From: Methylomicrobium lacus_A
GTDB lineage: Bacteria; Pseudomonadota; Gammaproteobacteria; Methylococcales; Methylomonadaceae
Direction: 5' to 3'
DNA: 64,000 nt
NCBI RefSeq assembly: GCF_041897535.1
Contig: NZ_CP169217.1
Location: 2,232,001-2,296,000 of the forward strand
The position numbers and the translations under genes were made by a program. Position 1 is the first letter of the stretch. The number at the start of each line of letters is the position of its first letter. Below, in pieces: positions 24,185-32,797 of the stretch. The notes below the pieces were generated by a model that did not search any database, was not told where the DNA came from, and saw nothing but the letters and a program-made list of their open reading frames with translations.

Positions 24185-25318
24185 TCAGGTGATGAAGTTC
24201 TGCAATACCGTATCCAGAAAATCCCAGCCTTTTTCGGTGCAGACATAGCGGTCATTCTCTAGGATCAGCAGATTTTGCCGGCAATTGCTCGACAAGCCGG
24301 GTTCCAGCGCGGCGGGCGCAAGACCTGTCGCCGCGACAAACGCATCCAGCGTGAAGCCTTGCTTCAGGCGCAGCTGGTTCATCACGAATTCGAGCGGCAA
24401 CTCCTGCTCGGCGATCGCCTGGGCGCCGCCCTGCCCGTGCGTGTCGGCCAGATATTGCTCCGGCCCTCTCGGCTTGCTGGTACGGACGATGTTTGCCGGC
24501 AAGGCCAGCGAAATCTTGCCGTGCGCGCCGGCGCCGATGCCCAAGTAATCGCCGAACCGCCAATAATTCAGATTATGCCGGCATTGCCGTCCCGGCCTGC
24601 TGTAAGCCGAAATTTCATACTGCGCATAGCCGTGCTCGGCCAATAGCGCCTGACAGGCTTTTTGGGTCGCGAAAATCATCTCGTCATTCGGCAGTTTGGG
24701 CGGAAATTTATAAAAATAGGTATTCGGTTCCAGCGTCAACTGGTAAAACGAAATATGCGTGGGATTCAGGCCGATCGCGGTGCGAATATCGCTGACGCCG
24801 CTGTCTTCCGTCGCGCCCGGCAAGCCGAACATCAAATCCAGATTCAGATTGTCGAAGCCGGACTTTTGCGCGATTTCGACCGCGCGCAGCGCCTCGCGCG
24901 CCGAATGCACCCGGCCCAGCACCTTAAGAAAGGTATCATCAAAACTCTGGATGCCGATCGACAGCCGGTTGATGCCGAGCGCGCGAAACTCGGCGAATTT
25001 CTCGCTTTCGAAGGTGCCGGGATTCGCTTCGAGCGTAATCTCGATATCGTCTTTCAGCCGAAGCTGTTCCCCGATGCCGCGAAACAGACGGTCGAAGGAT
25101 TCAGGAGAAAACAGGCTCGGCGTACCGCCGCCGATAAAAATGCTGTGAATGGGCCGGGTGATGCGATAACGCCGGATATCCTCGGCCAGATCGCGCAGCA
25201 AGGCGTCGACATAAGCCGTCTCGGGCGCGCCATCCTTGACCGCGTGGGAATTGAAATCGCAATAGGGACATTTTTTGATGCACCAGGGAATGTGCACGTA
25301 AAGGCTGAGCGGTGGCAA
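24185..25318 (-). CDS. hemW: HemW, radical-SAM heme chaperone
   Basis: A 377-residue radical-SAM protein of the HemN/HemW family. HemW delivers heme and is not a true coproporphyrinogen oxidase. Seen: N-terminal YVHIPWCIKKCPYC with the cluster cysteines 13, 17 and 20 (CxxxCxxC), the SAM segment FIGGGTPSLFSPE, TLEANPG, INRLSIGIQSFDD and LMFGLPGAT. The short N-terminus before the first cysteine, without the extra HemN segment, and the size favour HemW. Confidence 0.9.
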   Translation of the reverse strand: MPPLSLYVHIPWCIKKCPYCDFNSHAVKDGAPETAYVDALLRDLAEDIRRYRITRPIHSIFIGGGTPSLFSPESFDRLFRGIGEQLRLKDDIEITLEANPGTFESEKFAEFRALGINRLSIGIQSFDDTFLKVLGRVHSAREALRAVEIAQKSGFDNLNLDLMFGLPGATEDSGVSDIRTAIGLNPTHISFYQLTLEPNTYFYKFPPKLPNDEMIFATQKACQALLAEHGYAQYEISAYSRPGRQCRHNLNYWRFGDYLGIGAGAHGKISLALPANIVRTSKPRGPEQYLADTHGQGGAQAIAEQELPLEFVMNQLRLKQGFTLDAFVAATGLAPAALEPGLSSNCRQNLLILENDRYVCTEKGWDFLDTVLQNFIT

Positions 25319-25486
25319 TGACTATCGGGACAAATGATTGGAGAAGCGCGCAGTTTATCATGTTCACCGCCTGGAACGCTCCGGCAAATTCAACCGTCGA
25401 CGCTGGGGCCAATCGGCCGCCGGCAGCCGTATTGCGCCGCATCGTGATCCCCACTATACGGCGCTATTGAAAGGCTTGTTAAAAAT

Positions 25487-27211
25487 TTACAATGGCCGTC
25501 GGCTCACTTCATCCAGCAGCTTGATGAAGTTGCGCTTGGGTTTGAAGCGACTGCGCAACTCCGCCAGATAATCCATAAACTCGCGCTTTCGTTCAGGGCC
25601 GTTCAGAATGCTTTCGGTCCTCCGCACGAGTTTGATGGCCTCGGCATAGGCGGCATTGTTGGTCTGCTCGACGAGGGTCGGAATGATCTGCCGATACAAA
25701 GCCAGGGCATCGTCAGGACGCTCCGTTTCCAATCTGCCGGCCAATTCGATCAGCAAATTCCGATCGCGGACGCCCGCATGCGCCGCCGCCCAGGCATCGT
25801 CCAGGTTGTTTTCCCACAACGCGATGTGGAGCCGAACGGAATAATCGGGAGTGCCGGGCTGCGTTTTCCAGTAGCTTACGGCGGCGGCGCCTCCGGCAAT
25901 GGCGTCGGCCAGTTTAGCCAGCGCGCGCTGCCGCTGTTCGGGCCAAACGCCGAGCCGATCGGCGACCGCATGCAGCTTTTTATAATGATCCAGGATTGGC
26001 CGCTCTTCAAACTGCACCCAGGTCAACTGCAAGGCTTCTTCGTTGCGTTGGCTTTTGAGATAAGCCGCGACCAGAAAATCGCGCAAGCGATTGTCGGTAG
26101 CAATAGGAAAAGCGTGCAGACCGCGTTCCGCCCATTCGAGCGCCTTGTCATCCCGGCCGTTAGCGGCCCATATCCCGGCGATGGTCAGATAACGGTAAGC
26201 CGTGCTCAAATCGCGCGCCTTGATCGCCACCAGTTCTTCCACGTTGCCGCTCGCTTCGGCCAGGAACTCCATGATGCGGGTGATACGGTAGCGCTGAAAA
26301 TCATAAGGGCTGTCGCCGTCACGAAAACCGATCTTGGCCCATTCCGCCTCGGCCAGTTCCCGGTAACGGCGGAGGCCCGCCTCGCCCAGCAGGTCGCGGT
26401 AGGCGATCGCATTGATATCGCCGTAATCATTGGCAGGCGACATTTCCATCCGGAACAGCCGCTCCGCCAGCGCTTGCGGGTCCGGTTTCGCCAGCCGGCA
26501 GGCTTCCAGATGCAGATCGCTCAGCCGGTTCAGGACGCCGCCGACCTCGCCATTGGAATCGTCAAGGTTTTCGAGTGCTTTTGCTACGCGGACGATCGCA
26601 TATTCGGCCAACTCCATCAGCAGAGGAGCATCCTCCGGCGTCGATAAGGCCGCTATCGCATCGACAACCTGATCGAGCTCCTCCGCAAAAGCCCCCGTTT
26701 CACCCCAGTCCAAAAAGCCGCGAATCTGGGTCGCCCTCTCGATGGCCGCGCGGTAGACTTTCGCGGCATGAGCGCCGCCGGCAACGGACTCGGCCTTGAG
26801 CAATAGCGTCCGGTACAGGCGATCATCCTGTTCCGCCGCGTCCATCAACCACGCGATCAGCAAGTCCGGAGACTGGACCTCCAAATAGTCGCGAATCGTG
26901 CGCCACGGATCGGGACGCTGGCCGCTGCCGTCTTCGTGTTCAGCAAGCCAGGCCAAACCGACCGCCACACAGTGTTTGCAGAAAAAACCGTCAACAGCGT
27001 TCGGACAGCTGCAATCGTGTGCAAGATAGTCCCCATCGTCCCGCAGTTCGACATGGTAAATTTCGGATCCTTCGACGCGCGCGCTGATTTTACGGCCTGT
27101 CTCGCGCAGCGGACCTACCTGGCCGTTCTCATAATACATTCCTCCACGCGCGAAAACGGCTGCGCCGGCCAGATTTTTGAGGATGTTGGGGGTGATGAGT
27201 TTGTTGAACAT
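25487..27211 (-). CDS. SWIM zinc-finger protein with helical repeat region
   Basis: A 574-residue protein. Seen: an N-terminal SWIM finger with ligands C67, C69, C78 and H80 (CSCPN then FFCKHC), preceded by a beta-rich segment typical of SWIM proteins. The remainder is alpha-helical with TPR/HEAT-like alternation (AAYLKSQRNEEALQLTWVQFEE, then WAAAHAGVRDRNLLIELAGRL). SWIM domains bind DNA or proteins; this family is widely annotated only as SWIM-domain protein. No enzymatic domain follows, unlike SNF2-linked SWIM proteins. It stands between the divergent B12 riboswitch region and hemW. Confidence 0.8.
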   Translation of the reverse strand: MFNKLITPNILKNLAGAAVFARGGMYYENGQVGPLRETGRKISARVEGSEIYHVELRDDGDYLAHDCSCPNAVDGFFCKHCVAVGLAWLAEHEDGSGQRPDPWRTIRDYLEVQSPDLLIAWLMDAAEQDDRLYRTLLLKAESVAGGAHAAKVYRAAIERATQIRGFLDWGETGAFAEELDQVVDAIAALSTPEDAPLLMELAEYAIVRVAKALENLDDSNGEVGGVLNRLSDLHLEACRLAKPDPQALAERLFRMEMSPANDYGDINAIAYRDLLGEAGLRRYRELAEAEWAKIGFRDGDSPYDFQRYRITRIMEFLAEASGNVEELVAIKARDLSTAYRYLTIAGIWAANGRDDKALEWAERGLHAFPIATDNRLRDFLVAAYLKSQRNEEALQLTWVQFEERPILDHYKKLHAVADRLGVWPEQRQRALAKLADAIAGGAAAVSYWKTQPGTPDYSVRLHIALWENNLDDAWAAAHAGVRDRNLLIELAGRLETERPDDALALYRQIIPTLVEQTNNAAYAEAIKLVRRTESILNGPERKREFMDYLAELRSRFKPKRNFIKLLDEVSRRPL

Positions 27212-27361
27212 GGGAAAATTATATCGATTGTTGCGGCAATGGTTGCAATGTTAAACGCCAAAGGACGGCATTGGCCGTTAAGGACTTGATCAATAATAAA
27301 ACCCGTTATTGTACTCATAGCTTAGGTCATTGCCATAGGCGAACGCGGCCAGTCGTACCCC

Positions 27362-27397
27362 GCGCCCGTTCCCAAGCTCAGGTTTGGGAACGGGCGC
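27362..27397. repeat. dispersed palindrome, GTTCCCAA type
   Basis: A perfect 14-bp inverted repeat, GCGCCCGTTCCCAA and TTGGGAACGGGCGC, around an 8-base loop. The CGTTCCCAAGCT core is a familiar dispersed intergenic palindrome of several proteobacteria and cyanobacteria. No T-run follows. Confidence 0.6.
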
Positions 27398-27464
27398 CGG
27401 CTGGTTTGCTTTTATGATGTAATTGGCCTTTGTGCAGAAAACTCTCGAAAAAACAGACATTTCA

Positions 27465-27492
27465 TTGACATCTGCATCCCACCCTCTATAAT
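27465..27492 (+). promoter_or_regulatory. sigma-70 promoter of the riboswitch-btuB unit
   Basis: Perfect -35 TTGACA and -10 TATAAT, 16 bases apart, placing the start near 27499, just before the riboswitch. Confidence 0.8.
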
Positions 27493-27504
27493 TGCCGCCT
27501 GCTT

Positions 27505-27690
27505 AAAGGTTCCATTGATGCCATTTCGTCAATGATTAAACGGGAAGCCGGTGAGGAAACTCCAAGGCCGGCGCTGCCCCCGCAACGGTAAATAAGTTAA
27601 GCATCATCAACAGCCACTGTGCGCAAGCATGGGAAGGCGATGATGCAGGGAAACCGCTTATGAGCCCGGAGACCGGCCTGAAAGTATCAC
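27505..27690 (+). ncRNA. cobalamin riboswitch
   Basis: Adenosylcobalamin-sensing leader of the btuB transcript. Seen in order: GGGAAGCCGGTG, the core GCCGGCGCTGCCCCCGCAAC with following GGTAA, the B12-box piece CAGCCACTG, GGGAAGGCG and the closing GAGCCCGGAGACCGGCC. This is the full conserved set of the class. Edges are approximate. It should lower expression of btuB and the following membrane gene when B12 is plentiful. Confidence 0.92.
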
Positions 27691-27753
27691 TCGGAACAGC
27701 GGCGGGCTGTCCACGACACGATCACGGCGGTTTTCCCGCCTGCCTGTGCGTTC

Positions 27754-27800
27754 GTCCTCCGCTGCGTAACTCACCCAAATGCGCGGGCGGCGCAGAGGAC
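27754..27800 (+). promoter_or_regulatory. hairpin that can mask the btuB ribosome site
   Basis: GTCCT pairs with AGGAC and CTGCG with CGCAG (3-base bulge), closing a helix whose 3' arm contains the btuB Shine-Dalgarno sequence AGAGGAC, 4 bases before the ATG. This suggests the riboswitch acts on translation rather than by termination. Confidence 0.6.
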
Positions 27801-27804
27801 AACG

Positions 27805-29670
27805 ATGCAAAAACTGCTTTTCGGTTCGCTATTGCTGGCGGCCTTCCCTACTCTTGCCAATGCCGAGAACACGGTTTCCGGCGATTCCACCGATCTGCCC
27901 GAAATGGTCGTGACCGCGACCCGCTCGGAAATCGACAAAAATGAGCTCGCCACGGCCAGCACGATCTATACCCGCAAGGATATCGAACGGCTGCAGGCCA
28001 AGACCCTGCCTGAACTCTTGAAAGGCACCACCGGCATAGACCTGACGCAACAAGGGGGCGACGGCAAGACGACCAGCGTGTTCATACGCGGCACCAATTC
28101 CGATCATGTCTTGGTGCTGATCGACGGCATCAAGGTCGGCTCTGCGACCTTGGGCACGACCGCGTTCGAGTTCATTCCGATCGATCAGATCGAACGCGTC
28201 GAAATCATTCGCGGCCCGCAGTCGAGCCTTTACGGTTCGGAAGCGATCGGCGGGGTGATCCAGATTTTTACCCGCAAAGGCGGCCAGAGCGAAAAACCCA
28301 CGGTGACGTTGGATGCCGGCGGCGGCAATTACGATACGATGCGGACAGCCGGCACCGTCAGCGGCAAATGGCAAAACTCCTGGTATAGCGTGGGCGCATC
28401 ACATTACAACACCCAGGGATTTAATACCCGCGAACCGGTAAAGGGTTTTTTCGGCGTCGATCAACCGGATGACGACGGTTATCACAACACCGGCGTGAAT
28501 GCGCGCCTCGGTCACCGCTTTGCCAATAATGCCGAGATAGAAGCTTCTTTCATGCATGCAGAGGGACGGACCGACTTTGACGGCACCCAGCAGGACAAAG
28601 CCAAATTCATCAATGAGGTGGCTTCCCTCACCGGCAGCATGAACTTGTTCGACTTCTGGAAATCGACCGTACGTCTTGGGCACAGTTTTGACGACAACAA
28701 TAATTTCGCCCCCAACGGCATCTTTGCCTCGCGTTTTTATACGCAGCGCTGGAACGGCACCTGGCTGAACGAGTTTTCCCTGACCGAAGACCATCAACTG
28801 CTGCTCGGTTTTGATGGCCGCAATGATGAAGTCGACAGCACGCAAAAGTTTAACGGCAGCTCCCGCTATGATTTCGGCGTTTTCGGCAATTTGCATAGCC
28901 GGGTTTTCGATGATCATTTCATCAATGCCTCGGTGCGCTGGGATAAAAATGAAGCCTTCGGCGACAATGTCACCGGCAACATCGGCTGGCGTTACAACTC
29001 GCCGATCGGCATCAGCCCTTTTGCCAGCTTCGGCAAAGCCTTCAAGGCGCCGACATTCAACGATCTTTTTTGGCCAAACACGGGCTTTGCCTTCGGCAAT
29101 CCGAACTTAAAGCCCGAAGAATCGACGACAGCCGAAATCGGCGTCGCGGGCAACCATAAGAGTGTGCAATGGGAAGTACGCGCCTATCACACCAATATCG
29201 ACGATTTGATCAACTGGGCTCCCGTGGATCCCGCGAATGTCTTTTCCCCGTGGACGCCCCAAAATACCAGCAAAGCTCAGATCGATGGCCTCGAGGCAGA
29301 AATCGGCACGCAGATTTTGGGCTGGAACGGCAAACTGAACATGACCTTGCTGGATCCGCAAAACCGGGAAACCAATAAACGCTTAAACCGCCGCTATCAA
29401 AAGAGCCTGTCGTTCGACCTGTCCCGTTCATTCGGACCTGTCGACGTGGGCGGCATGATTCTGGTGCAGGGCGACCGGTTTGACGACCCTCGCAATACGG
29501 TTCATGTCGATGGCTATGCCACGATAGACTTACGCACCGCCTACCACTTCAACAAAAACTGGATGATCAGCGCCAAGCTGAATAATTTACTGGATAAACA
29601 ATATCAATTAGTAAATACTTACAACACCGCGGACCGCAACTTCTTCGTTTCTATCCATTATAATAACTGA
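27805..29670 (+). CDS. btuB: TonB-dependent vitamin B12 receptor
   Basis: Outer-membrane receptor that takes up corrinoids with TonB energy. The 621-residue protein has a signal peptide ending LANA, a TonB box (EMVVTATRSE) soon after the mature N-terminus, a plug domain (LPELLKGTTGIDL, VFIRGTNSDHVLVLIDGIKVG, RVEIIRGPQSSLYGSEAIGGVI) and a beta-barrel. It ends FFVSIHYNN without the usual final aromatic residue. The cobalamin riboswitch directly upstream identifies the substrate class. It is followed after 48 bp by a BtuM-like membrane gene. Confidence 0.93.
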   Translation: MQKLLFGSLLLAAFPTLANAENTVSGDSTDLPEMVVTATRSEIDKNELATASTIYTRKDIERLQAKTLPELLKGTTGIDLTQQGGDGKTTSVFIRGTNSDHVLVLIDGIKVGSATLGTTAFEFIPIDQIERVEIIRGPQSSLYGSEAIGGVIQIFTRKGGQSEKPTVTLDAGGGNYDTMRTAGTVSGKWQNSWYSVGASHYNTQGFNTREPVKGFFGVDQPDDDGYHNTGVNARLGHRFANNAEIEASFMHAEGRTDFDGTQQDKAKFINEVASLTGSMNLFDFWKSTVRLGHSFDDNNNFAPNGIFASRFYTQRWNGTWLNEFSLTEDHQLLLGFDGRNDEVDSTQKFNGSSRYDFGVFGNLHSRVFDDHFINASVRWDKNEAFGDNVTGNIGWRYNSPIGISPFASFGKAFKAPTFNDLFWPNTGFAFGNPNLKPEESTTAEIGVAGNHKSVQWEVRAYHTNIDDLINWAPVDPANVFSPWTPQNTSKAQIDGLEAEIGTQILGWNGKLNMTLLDPQNRETNKRLNRRYQKSLSFDLSRSFGPVDVGGMILVQGDRFDDPRNTVHVDGYATIDLRTAYHFNKNWMISAKLNNLLDKQYQLVNTYNTADRNFFVSIHYNN

Positions 29671-29718
29671 CCGCGCTCCGGACCTGCGCATAACCCGAAT
29701 CACTTTGGAGATAATCTC

Positions 29719-30288
29719 ATGACCACGACACAACGCCTGCAATCAAGGTCTTTGCCTATCGCGCTGATTGCGCTGATGGCGCTGACCCGCTTTCATCACT
29801 TCGGCGACGCACTGCATCTGCCCGACGCCTCGCTGGCGGTATTTTTCTTTGCCGGTTTCTACCGGAAAACCTCCTTGTTTGCATTTCTGTTGCTACTGGC
29901 GGGAGTGATCGATTATGTCGCGATCGCGAACGGCACCAGCGCCTGGTGCGTGTCGCCCGCTTATGTATTTCTGATTCCGACCTATGCGGTGATGTGGCTG
30001 GCCGGACGTTTTTGCAGCCGCTATACGGTGCTCGACTTTATCGGCGTATCATTGACCTTCGGCATGGTGATGCTTTCCGCATCGGCGGCCTTCCTGATCT
30101 CGAACGGCAGCTTTTATCTGCTTTCCGGACGCTACGATCCGCTCTCATGGAGCGAATATACCGCTCGCGTCGTTCAGTATTATCCGCCCTATGTCGGCTC
30201 GACCCTGCTTTATGCCGCGGCGGGCTTCGCAATCATCAAATTCCTGATCTACATGCCGACATTCCAAGGCCGTCAGAAAGCGCTTTGA
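29719..30288 (+). CDS. btuM: probable BtuM-type cobalamin transporter (solitary S-component)
   Basis: A 189-residue membrane protein with about six hydrophobic segments (roughly 12-28, 38-47, 53-70, 79-97, 106-127, 157-178). Position after btuB under the B12 riboswitch, size, and a conserved-looking cysteine in SAWCVSP (Cys77) fit BtuM, an ECF-type S-component in which a single cysteine near residue 80 binds cobalamin cobalt and which works without its own ECF module. Clear ribosome site GGAG is 11 bases before the ATG. Identification is by context and features, not by full alignment; an unrelated membrane protein is possible. Confidence 0.65.
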   Translation: MTTTQRLQSRSLPIALIALMALTRFHHFGDALHLPDASLAVFFFAGFYRKTSLFAFLLLLAGVIDYVAIANGTSAWCVSPAYVFLIPTYAVMWLAGRFCSRYTVLDFIGVSLTFGMVMLSASAAFLISNGSFYLLSGRYDPLSWSEYTARVVQYYPPYVGSTLLYAAAGFAIIKFLIYMPTFQGRQKAL

Positions 30289-30307
30289 TTCGCTATACCC
30301 GCTCCCG

Positions 30308-30335
30308 GGGTGGATAAGCGCCAGCGCATCCACCC
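30308..30335. repeat. dispersed palindrome GGGTGGAT...ATCCACCC
   Basis: Perfect 8-bp arms around AAGCGCCAGCGC, in the 60-bp gap between the convergent btuM and cobU genes. The GTGGATAAGCGC...GCGCATCCAC form is a common dispersed palindrome. It may also serve as a transcript end. Confidence 0.55.
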
Positions 30336-30348
30336 TCGCGGCGCCACT

Positions 30349-30846
30349 TTATTTCATCTGCAACTTCAAGCCCGCCGTGCAGAAGAACACCCGCTCGCAA
30401 TGCGCCGCGATCAACTGCGCGGCCTTGCCGGACAAATCGACATACTGCCTGGCCAGCCGATTGTCAGGGATGATGCCGAGACCCACCTCGTTATGCACCA
30501 GCACCATGCTGCAAGGCAACTGCATCACCGCTTCCAGTTCTTCCAAGATTCCCGCAACCGAAACTCCGTGAAAGAGCTGATTGTTCAGCCACATCGAGAT
30601 ACATTCGACCAGCACCGGCCCTGGGCATTGTTGTAAAGCCGCCAGCAATTTGACCGGTTCCTCGATCGTGATGAACGCATCCTGCCTCCGCTGCTGATGC
30701 GCATCGATCCGCTTTCGCATTTCGTCGTCGATAAACTCGGTCGTCGCCAGGTAGTAGGGTTTGCGGCCGCCCGCCTGCTCCAGAATGTAGGCTTCCGCCA
30801 AACGCGACTTACCGCTTTTGACGCCGCCGGTAAATAAAGTCTTCAT
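30349..30846 (-). CDS. cobU: adenosylcobinamide kinase / guanylyltransferase
   Basis: Phosphorylates adenosylcobinamide and then adds GMP, giving AdoCbi-GDP for the CobS step. Seen: 165 residues, Walker A FTGGVKSGKSRLAE (5-18), YLATTEF near 32, RIDAHQQRR (with the histidine that receives GMP), VLVECISMWLNN and VHNEVGLGIIPDN, as in CobU/CobP. Its start overlaps the cobQ stop by 4 bases (ATGA). It is the last gene of the B12 operon. Confidence 0.95.
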   Translation of the reverse strand: MKTLFTGGVKSGKSRLAEAYILEQAGGRKPYYLATTEFIDDEMRKRIDAHQQRRQDAFITIEEPVKLLAALQQCPGPVLVECISMWLNNQLFHGVSVAGILEELEAVMQLPCSMVLVHNEVGLGIIPDNRLARQYVDLSGKAAQLIAAHCERVFFCTAGLKLQMK

Positions 30847-32237
30847 AACGCCGCCAAGATCCGGTCGATATCGACATGCGCGGCGACCATGTCGGCAAAT
30901 TTCCGGATTTCCGCGTCACGGTATTCCGGATAACAAAAGCCCTGATAGGCCGGATGGATCGCCTTGAAATAGTCGGCGCGAAACCCGTCGTGATCGAAGA
31001 CGCCGTGCACATGGGTGCCGGCGATGCGGCCTTGTCGATAAGACAAGGGATGAGCCTGCAGGCGGCCGCAGTGGATTTCATAACCTTCGACCGCCTCCTG
31101 CCCAAACAGCCGGTAGGCGCCGCGCGCGAGCCGCTTCGGGCTTTGATAGATCACCTCGTCATCGATCAGGCCCAGGCCTTCCTCGACACCCGCGACCTCG
31201 TGTTCGAGCGCGTCGGGATCGTGCAGCATCTTGCACAGCATTTGGTAGCCGCCGCAGAGTCCGAATATCGGCCCGTTGAATTTTTGCAGTTCCGCAAACA
31301 ACCCTTGCCGCTTCAGCCAATGCAAATCGCGGATCACGGTCTTGCTGCCCGGCAACAACACCATGTCGAAGGCGGCCAGCGGGCGGTAATCGCGTATCAC
31401 CTCGACATCGATCTCGGGATCTGCGATTAGCACATCGAGATCGTTATAATTGCTGAGCCCCGGATAGGCGATCACCGCGATCCGGATCTTGACCGCGCCG
31501 AGGCGCTGGCGGTAGTTCTGCAGCGACTGCGAATCCTCCATGTCGATGTTCAGCGGCTGGAACGGCACGATGCCCAGGACCGGCACGCCGAAACGCTCTT
31601 TGATGATCCTCTCGCCCTCATCGAAAAAACGCCGGTCGCCGCGAAACTTGTTCACGATCACGCCGATCAGGTTCGCTCGCAGGGTAGGGTCCATCAATTC
31701 CAGCGTGCCGTAGATCGACGCGAACACGCCGCCGCGTTCGATGTCCGCGACCAGGATGTTTCGCGTGTTGAAGGTCTTCGCGACAAACGTATTCGATAAA
31801 TCCTTCTCCAGCAGATTCAGCTCGACCGGCGAGCCCGCGCCTTCGGCGATCACCAGCTCGAAGTCGCCTCTAAGGCCGTTGAACGCCTTTTCGACCTCGC
31901 TGCGCAAGGCGCCGAGATGGTCGTAATAGTCGGCGATGGACTGATTCCGAAACACCTTGCCGTTCACGATCACCTGCACCGAACCGTTGCCGTGCGACTT
32001 CAACAGCACCGGATTGAAGCGGCAGCTCGGTTCGACGCGCGCGGCTTCGGCCTGCAGGCACTGCGCCCTGGAAATCTCGCCGCCTTCGACCGTCACCGCC
32101 GAATTATTCGAGACATTTTGCGCCTTGAACGGCGCGACCTTGATGCCGCGGTCGGCAAAAATCCGGCATAAAGCCATCACCAGCGTGGTTTTGCCGGCAT
32201 CGGAGCTGGTGCCAAAAACGGCCAAGGGTTTCATCAT
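30843..32237 (-). CDS. cobQ: cobyric acid synthase
   Basis: Amidates four side chains of adenosylcobyrinic acid diamide using glutamine and ATP. Seen: N-terminal P-loop-like GTSSDAGKTTLV, FKAQNVSNNSAV, AEGAGSPVELNL, and a C-terminal glutamine amidotransferase domain with nucleophile in FGLCGGYQML and histidine in GTHVHGVFD. Length 464 residues. Two adjacent ATGs open the gene; the first overlaps the cobC stop by 4 bases. The presence of CobQ implies that the cell finishes corrin amidation, not only salvage of cobinamide. Confidence 0.95.
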   Translation of the reverse strand: MMKPLAVFGTSSDAGKTTLVMALCRIFADRGIKVAPFKAQNVSNNSAVTVEGGEISRAQCLQAEAARVEPSCRFNPVLLKSHGNGSVQVIVNGKVFRNQSIADYYDHLGALRSEVEKAFNGLRGDFELVIAEGAGSPVELNLLEKDLSNTFVAKTFNTRNILVADIERGGVFASIYGTLELMDPTLRANLIGVIVNKFRGDRRFFDEGERIIKERFGVPVLGIVPFQPLNIDMEDSQSLQNYRQRLGAVKIRIAVIAYPGLSNYNDLDVLIADPEIDVEVIRDYRPLAAFDMVLLPGSKTVIRDLHWLKRQGLFAELQKFNGPIFGLCGGYQMLCKMLHDPDALEHEVAGVEEGLGLIDDEVIYQSPKRLARGAYRLFGQEAVEGYEIHCGRLQAHPLSYRQGRIAGTHVHGVFDHDGFRADYFKAIHPAYQGFCYPEYRDAEIRKFADMVAAHVDIDRILAAL

Positions 32238-32797
32238 TTGTTCAGATAATCGATGTAGGTATAATCATGTTGGTGGCGCAGCTTGTGCACCGAGCCCGGA
32301 TCGATGCGCAGTTGAAACGCATTCGCCAGCGGCAGGGTCAGCACATGCGCGAGCAAGGCGCGGATCGCGCCGGCATGGGTCACGATCAAAACCTGCTCAT
32401 GCGACGCTTGCAAGAGGTCCTGCCAGAAATCGCCGATGCGTTCGTATAAGTCGGTAAAGCTTTCGCCATCGGGCGGCGCGGTTTCGACAAAATTTGCAGT
32501 CCAATGCCTCAGAGTTTCGGGCTCGATCGCGTCAAAACGCACCCCTTCCCAGGCGCCGAAATTCAGCTCGATCAGGCGCTCATCGGTCGTCACCTTCGCC
32601 GACAACCTTTCGGCCAGTTGCGTACAACGCCTCAGCGGACTGCTGAACACCGGGCAGTCCTCGGTCAATTCCGGCAGTTTTTGTCGCAGCGCCGACAGGT
32701 CTTCGCTGAAGCTAGCGGCCAAAGCCACATCGCTCTGCCCGTAACAAAGCCCCGCTTCGGTCGCGGCGCGGGTATGGCGGATCAGGTAGATGTCCAT
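32234..32797 (-). CDS. cobC: alpha-ribazole phosphatase-like histidine phosphatase
   Basis: Removes phosphate from alpha-ribazole 5'-phosphate (or from cobalamin 5'-phosphate) in lower-loop assembly. Seen: a histidine phosphatase start YLIRHTRAATEAGLCYGQSDV with RHT instead of RHG, PLRRCTQLAERL, LIELNFGAWEGVRFD and VTHAGAIRALLAH. Length 187 residues. It overlaps cobS by 16 bases and cobQ by 4 bases, so it is firmly inside the operon. The name rests on context plus the CYGQSDV motif typical of CobC. Confidence 0.9.
   Translation of the reverse strand: MDIYLIRHTRAATEAGLCYGQSDVALAASFSEDLSALRQKLPELTEDCPVFSSPLRRCTQLAERLSAKVTTDERLIELNFGAWEGVRFDAIEPETLRHWTANFVETAPPDGESFTDLYERIGDFWQDLLQASHEQVLIVTHAGAIRALLAHVLTLPLANAFQLRIDPGSVHKLRHQHDYTYIDYLNK

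Noticed and set aside
27362..27397. CRISPR repeat or phage attachment site
   Set aside because: Single palindrome, no regular spacers, no cas genes or integrase in the window.
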